A DNA stretch of 64,000 nucleotides from NCBI GenBank assembly GCA_031310005.1, contig CM062383.1, forward strand, positions 2,232,001 through 2,296,000, given 5' to 3'. This DNA is from Dactylellina haptotyla. Its lineage: Eukaryota > Ascomycota > Orbiliomycetes > Orbiliales > Orbiliaceae. Positions 59,101 to 64,000 of the stretch are shown one piece after another. Numbering within the stretch: position 1 is the stretch's first letter; each line of letters opens with the position of its first letter. A program made the translations under genes and the position numbers. The notes below the pieces were generated by a model. It ran no database searches, was not told where the DNA came from, and saw only the letters and a program-made list of their open reading frames with translations.

Positions 59101-61404
59101 GTTCGTTCTCAGCTGAAATTGCCCTTAGCAGTGAACTAGGGCCAGGAATGGCGCACACAGGTGCAGCTTATTTGCAGGCCGAACATTGCATTCATTCGCC
59201 CAAGCATCACACCACCTCCAAATGATCGGTTGGTACTTCCCTGGGCACTGCAGGGGTTGGCACTGTGCGAGCAACCGGGCCTTTACAGCATTTGAGGGTC
59301 TCAAAACTCCAACCTTCCCCAACACGAATTAATTCTCGACCATTTATTTGATATTTTGGAAATATTAGACGAATGCCCGAAACAGCGCCATAGATCTGAA
59401 AATATTATGGAGATCTAACAAAATTGACACGCACAACACACCAACTTATGCACGTTCGACATGCGTTATGCAGGGACTGAATTATGTGATATATCGGGAT
59501 ATCAGACCTCTTTCCTTTCTTCTTTAACCATAGGGAGGCGGCACTGGCTTTCCGATCCATACCGCAACCTTCGGGACTTGGAGCAAGTAATCAAGGAAGA
59601 GGGACGATAACCGACGGAATACTCAGATCTGATGCGGTTCCATCCTACGCGAGGCTGAGACCGTGGGGTCGCAAATACCACTTGCCATTGGCTTTGTCGA
59701 TTCATCCTGTTGGCCATGTGGAAGCCAACTGCTGCAAGAGTCACGCCTAGGATTGTTCTCGGGCAGATGGCGTTCCAATGGGCTTGTCGCCGCAAAGCCC
59801 TCGAGCAACATCCAAGAAGAATATACTGACATTTCTACCCTCCGTCCAATTATTTGGGTAAGCAGAGTGGAGTTCGTGATTTGTTATATTTCGTTTGGTT
59901 CGTATGTGTGATAGCATGTTTCTGTCTGAATGTGTGTTACGACCTCCCCTTCTCCCTCTTTCACTTTGTGAAACCTTCATTTCTAATGCATACAAAAATG
60001 TACAGGGATCTCTGAAGGTTGTGCATGCTTTCTGCGTCTCGACAACGTATTCGGACTTGCATATGAGGTGAGTTTCTCAAATATCGTGCAGATTGTTGGT
60101 ATTATCCTTGTACACACAGAAGCATCTACGGCACAAGTTTTGAATCACCGCCAGTGCTTTGAGGGTTCTTGAGTTGAGGCTAGACCTTTCCATATTCCTT
60201 TTAGTTGCCTATTTGATGTGTCCTCTCGATTAACCATGCCGCTCGGCACCCCATTCCCGTCTTTATGCGGAAGTTGCTTTGCAACTGAAACCTCGCGTCG
60301 GCAGGTTGGCTTGTAATCATGCTGCATGTCGTTGGGATGGTGGTACACGGAAAAATTACAACGTTTAGCAACGCATATTCTGAGGGGACTCTTGATCACC
60401 GCGTATAATATACACGACTTACGAGCAAATGGCAGTTAAGATAATGCTCTATGTCCATTGAATGATATATTTGCGTTTCAGAGTGCTCGTGGTTGTAGCT
60501 GCATTGCTGCATCATGTGCTAGTTGTGACATATGTCGTTTTTAGAGAGATGTTTTAGCATAGTTGAAAGTCGGGTGTAGCCTCGAACAAAGACTAACAGC
60601 TTGGAATTTTATATTCAAAGATCCAAGTTAAGGAACTATAGAATGCAATCTACCCGAATTCTACACTGGGGCTTTCATGGCCTAGGAAGCTTTGGTTTGT
60701 CCATTGGTTTAACATTGACGTGCCCTTATAAATAGCATTGCGGAAACTGCGTTTTGAATAGTTGCTCTGCTAGGGATAACTAACGAACGGGCTCTAGCAG
60801 CCCATTGTTGGTGATTTTAGTCTATAGGGAGAGTTATATTTATGAAACTAGAATCTAGTAGCCCCGAGAAAAGATTTAGATAAAAATTAATCTAACTTTT
60901 GGCGACTGAATTTTTTTCAAGATTTCCTGATAGAATCGTTCCTAGACCTAGACTAGTATTGTTGTTAGTATATATGTCGAGACTACGCGTATATGCGGAC
61001 CTAGGCTCAATCCAAATTTAGCGGTCTTTGTGTCATAGTTTCCCTTATGATACTACTAGACCTCAAAGTCAGTCAAGAAAGATTCCCTTCAGTATGGCAA
61101 GCCAGCTGCAGATGCTTCAATCCCATCAGAGCATAGACAGCTGTGTTTGCTCCAGCATTCACATTCCATTCACGCCAACCTAGTTGAAGGTAGCAGCAAT
61201 CACGAAACAAAGAAATAGAAACTTGCAAACCTCAAAGACTTATACAAACCGCAAAGCAAACTCAGCGACAAATGAGCCAACTCGCAGCTTATCCCATCAT
61301 CTCTTCTACAACATATCCGAGACCTCATCAACATATTGTGTCTGAAATCTTAACATCCATCTTTCCGAACTGATCCCGCCAATCTATCTTCCTCTGCCAA
61401 AAAA

Positions 61405-62439
61405 ATGTGCACTGACTTTGATGTCAGCTATGCCTGTGGGCACAAGGCGCACCCCGCGAGAGTCGACGGACCAGAGGCCACGGATATCTACCGCGGATGT
61501 TCTAGCATAACCCCAACCGCCCGTTGCACAAAACATTGCAAGCAATACGCAGAGACTAAGAAGGTCTGCCCCCCATCGAAGCGTCTTGTCGTGACCCAGA
61601 TCTTCGAGATCGTATGTTACGATGAAGGTTGTAAGCCGCTACCCAACACCTATGATGACGACGGCTGCACTCTCATGAAGAATAATATCGAGGAGAGCAC
61701 TGTTGGCGGCTGGAAGTACGTCAATGGGTTGACGGAGAAAGAGAGAGCCGATATGTATCGAGCCAGTGCGAAGATCAGTCAACCTCCAGTTTGGGGCCGC
61801 AAAGGCCCACACGTCAAGAAGCCAAGGAAGGTTAAGACGAAGCAGGAGAGAGAGCGCGAGAAGTTGGAGAAGGAGAGGGCGAAGGAGGTCGATACAGCAG
61901 TACCTCCAGTCATCAGTACTTTCGAGGAACCAAAGAAGAAAGGGAGGAAGAAGAAGGCTGTCGCTGAATCCAAAGAGGCCGAGCAGGTCGCAACTGCAGA
62001 ACCGAAGAAAGGAAGAAAGAGAAAGCTGGGTCAAGAAGACAATTCCACTTCCCAGAAAGCAACGTCAGCGAAGAAGCAGAAAACGGAGCCGAAGACGAAG
62101 AAAGCCGAGGCAAAGAAAGGGAAGACTGAGCAAAAACCACAAGTTCTGAAGAACAAAACTAATATCAAAAACACAAAGAAGGGGGATGGAGAGAAACCCC
62201 AATCCAAAGGAAAAAAGAGAAAGCTCGCGGATGACAATGAGGAAGCAGCTCCACAACAACATAAGACACCGACGGGGAGAAAACCAAAAGCAGCGGTGGT
62301 TATTCCGGACGGCGAAGAACCGGAAAAACCAACGGCCAAAAAGAGAAAAACGAGAGAAATAACCAGCCAAGCTAAGAAGACGCGAACTGTGGCAAATCTG
62401 GATACTCCGGCGGTGATTGAAGTTATTGATGCGGATTGA
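61405..62439 (+). CDS. Cys N-terminal, Lys-rich orphan protein
   Basis: A single exon encodes 344 residues. Residues 1-90 hold about ten cysteines plus histidines, beginning MCTDFDVSYACGHKAHPAR, with CTKHC and CYDEGC further on. This MC...Y-x-CGH start recurs in many fungal proteins of unknown function and looks metal-binding, though that is inference. There is no signal peptide. Residues ~130-344 are Lys/Glu-rich with many basic clusters (KKKGRKKK, PKKGRKRK, GKKRK, TAKKRKTRE), which suggests nuclear or nucleolar location and nucleic-acid binding. GRK cores resemble AT-hooks but lack the canonical GRP. The ATG at 61405 follows an A-rich context and opens directly into the Cys motif. The gene follows an 8.3-kb desert. 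Confidence 0.87.
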   Translation: MCTDFDVSYACGHKAHPARVDGPEATDIYRGCSSITPTARCTKHCKQYAETKKVCPPSKRLVVTQIFEIVCYDEGCKPLPNTYDDDGCTLMKNNIEESTVGGWKYVNGLTEKERADMYRASAKISQPPVWGRKGPHVKKPRKVKTKQEREREKLEKERAKEVDTAVPPVISTFEEPKKKGRKKKAVAESKEAEQVATAEPKKGRKRKLGQEDNSTSQKATSAKKQKTEPKTKKAEAKKGKTEQKPQVLKNKTNIKNTKKGDGEKPQSKGKKRKLADDNEEAAPQQHKTPTGRKPKAAVVIPDGEEPEKPTAKKRKTREITSQAKKTRTVANLDTPAVIEVIDAD

Positions 62440-64000
62440 GATCGGCTGTTGAAGCTCGGTATTCTTGACCTCGAGTGGATGCATGTCATATATCCGTTGG
62501 AGGATAGAGGAGGTTGATATTACACGCACCCTTGAGACATATAAACTTTTACGAATGATTGCGCAGTGATACCTTGTCAATGTTTCATGCATGTTTCTCT
62601 CATCTGCGGGTTTCTTTATTTCGGCTCTACGGAGAAACATTTTATCGCCGGCTGTTTGAGACTGGCCCGATCAAGGATAGGGCTCACCCGAGGGTAGCAT
62701 ATACACATTATTGAATAGGAGAAATTGGGTGAAGAGGGTTGCATGGACAATCCGAAGAACGGTTTTATTGTATGTACATGCGTTTAGACGGTTAGATAAC
62801 CAAGAAAATGCCAAACCGCTAGATCCGCACCGTTTCTCGCGCGCTTTGCATCGACCTTGATAGGCGTCTGCAAAAAAACTAGTAGAACCAAGGAATCATT
62901 CTCTTTGAAACCGGACCAGAGGTGCCGAAACCCTTATCCGGAGTGCGACGGTATCTCGGTCTGGAAAGGTCTTTCATCCCACGCATGTAACCCCATCTGC
63001 AATAGGATCCTCGAGGTTATAATACTCCGACATATAGTGATAGTGACATTTCACTATGCGACGAATGGGAAAAAGAAACCAAAAAGAATAAGAGAAACAA
63101 ATATATAGAATATGGGCTGCTGATTAATGCTGCGACGCAGAGGGTTAGTGAAGTCGAATGCAAAGGCATTGCTGTAATATCGATCGGTTCCGGGTATCGA
63201 ATACGAAAGCAGAGGGCGTTGGCTGACACATGTCATGCCACATGCTGGCCCCAGTTGGGGTTTTAATTATTTAGTTCGTTTTCTTAAATTTGATCGCGAT
63301 CGATTTGCAACATGTCCTAGGAGGAATAAATCCCATAGTGGCCAATAATCCCCTTGCGAATATCATAGTTGATTTTCCTATAGGGAGAGGAAGAAGACGC
63401 TTATGCACGCGGCCAAGTGGATTCGATGGTTCAATTTCGTCTGGTGCATGTGTTGGTCACAAAGAAATAGGCTATATCAGCGGTAATATAGCCTCACTGG
63501 GAAGGTCGTTCGCTCGTAGGTCCGGCTCGTGTTTTACGTTTCCGTTTGGTTTGGTGGCCTTGGCCGTCCGTCGTACGCGTGCCCGACGGCCAAGTTTCCC
63601 GGTGGTGTTCTCTCCGTCCTCCGTCCTCCGGACCCGCCCGAGAACCATGCCCCGCTCACATGTCGGGCACTCGAGCTTCGACCGCGATGTGATATCGGGG
63701 CGCTCCCCGGCACGATCGCACTGATTGACGGGCTTCACGAACCATCCCTCAACCCTCGACCCAACGGGTTCAGTCCTTCTCCCTGCAGCTGAACACCATC
63801 CTAACCATGGGAAGGGACGAATTGATTCAAACAGGTCGCCAAAATACCCGTCCACAGCCCCTTTCGCAAGTCATGTGATGGCGATGGCGTCTATTCGCAG
63901 TGTCTGCGCAGACCATGTACGGCCATGCTCGACCGTTTACAAGGCATTTGGGGGCTTTCTCGCAGTCGCCATAGGTCAATAACATGTCCTCTTAACTCCG
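62440..64000. other. Right-end intergenic, no gene recognised
   Basis: The sequence downstream of the Cys/Lys-rich gene shows no recognisable gene. A CATGCATG copy (TCATGCATGT) lies at 62585-62594. The last ~500 bp are more GC-rich and could be the edge of a gene outside the window, but no protein family is visible. Confidence 0.5.

Larger units (their letters stand above)
53135..61404. other. Gene desert, 8.3 kb
   Basis: No gene is recognised. T-rich 3' sequence follows the upstream gene to about 54.3 kb. The longest open frame (55909-56697) has random-looking composition and no recognisable domain. Two ACATGCATGC sites lie at 55535 and 56184. The last ~150 bp before 61405 are A/C-rich leader. 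No transposon remains or RNA genes were recognised. Confidence 0.6.

Noticed and set aside
43625-61404. Transposon or RIP-mutated relics in the deserts
   Set aside because: I found no terminal repeats, transposase or reverse-transcriptase motifs, and base composition is not as AT-skewed as RIP-mutated DNA.
63290-63855. Open frames on both strands in the GC-rich right end, one with a CPTC motif
   Set aside because: A single CxxC is not evidence of a family, and neither strand shows a conserved pattern.

Overview
The window is nuclear DNA of a filamentous ascomycete (Pezizomycotina). Evidence: protein-coding genes carry many short introns (about 45-90 nt) with GTANGT-like donors, CTAAC/CTAAT branch sites and CAG/TAG acceptors. 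Several genes are fungal or Pezizomycotina-typical (DUF3824 repeat protein, Cps1/DIP2-type protein, NIPA-type transporter, Lsb5-like adaptor, NRDE-2 protein). I cannot fix the class; Leotiomycetes or a relative is only a guess. I recognised no rRNA, tRNA, CRISPR, virus-like element or intact transposon.

Layout. 0.85-7.5 kb: two minus-strand genes, an RS/Ala-rich DUF3824-type repeat protein and a WD40-like protein. 10.2-13.4 kb: a plus-strand amino-acid permease with a roughly 300-residue N-terminal tail, resembling the Ssy1 amino-acid sensor. 13.9-14.3 kb: a small convergent minus-strand gene of unknown function. 16.3-19.4 kb (minus): a 1036-residue acidic disordered orphan, divergent from coatomer delta (20.4-22.2 kb, plus). 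25.2-27.1 kb: a NIPA/DUF803 magnesium-transporter-type membrane protein. 29.9-31.8 kb: a VHS/GAT adaptor like Lsb5. 33.2-39.3 kb: a 1928-residue Cps1/DIP2-type protein with two AMP-ligase-like modules. 39.7-43.6 kb: an NRDE-2/Nrl1 protein, tandem with the previous gene.

The right third is very gene-poor. A single Gln/Pro/Gly-rich orphan (51.5-53.1 kb) sits between two gene deserts of about 7.9 and 8.3 kb. A Cys-N-terminal, Lys-rich-C-terminal orphan follows at 61.4-62.4 kb. The deserts hold most copies of a palindromic CATGCATG word that is more frequent than chance would predict.

The recognised genes are mainly housekeeping: secretory traffic (coatomer delta, Lsb5-like), membrane transport or nutrient sensing (permease, NIPA), lipid homeostasis (Cps1/DIP2) and nuclear RNA surveillance (NRDE-2). 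No biosynthetic cluster is visible. Exon borders were worked out by hand from splice signals and frame; the totals are divisible by three for every multi-exon model given. Family calls rest on remembered family sequences, not searches.
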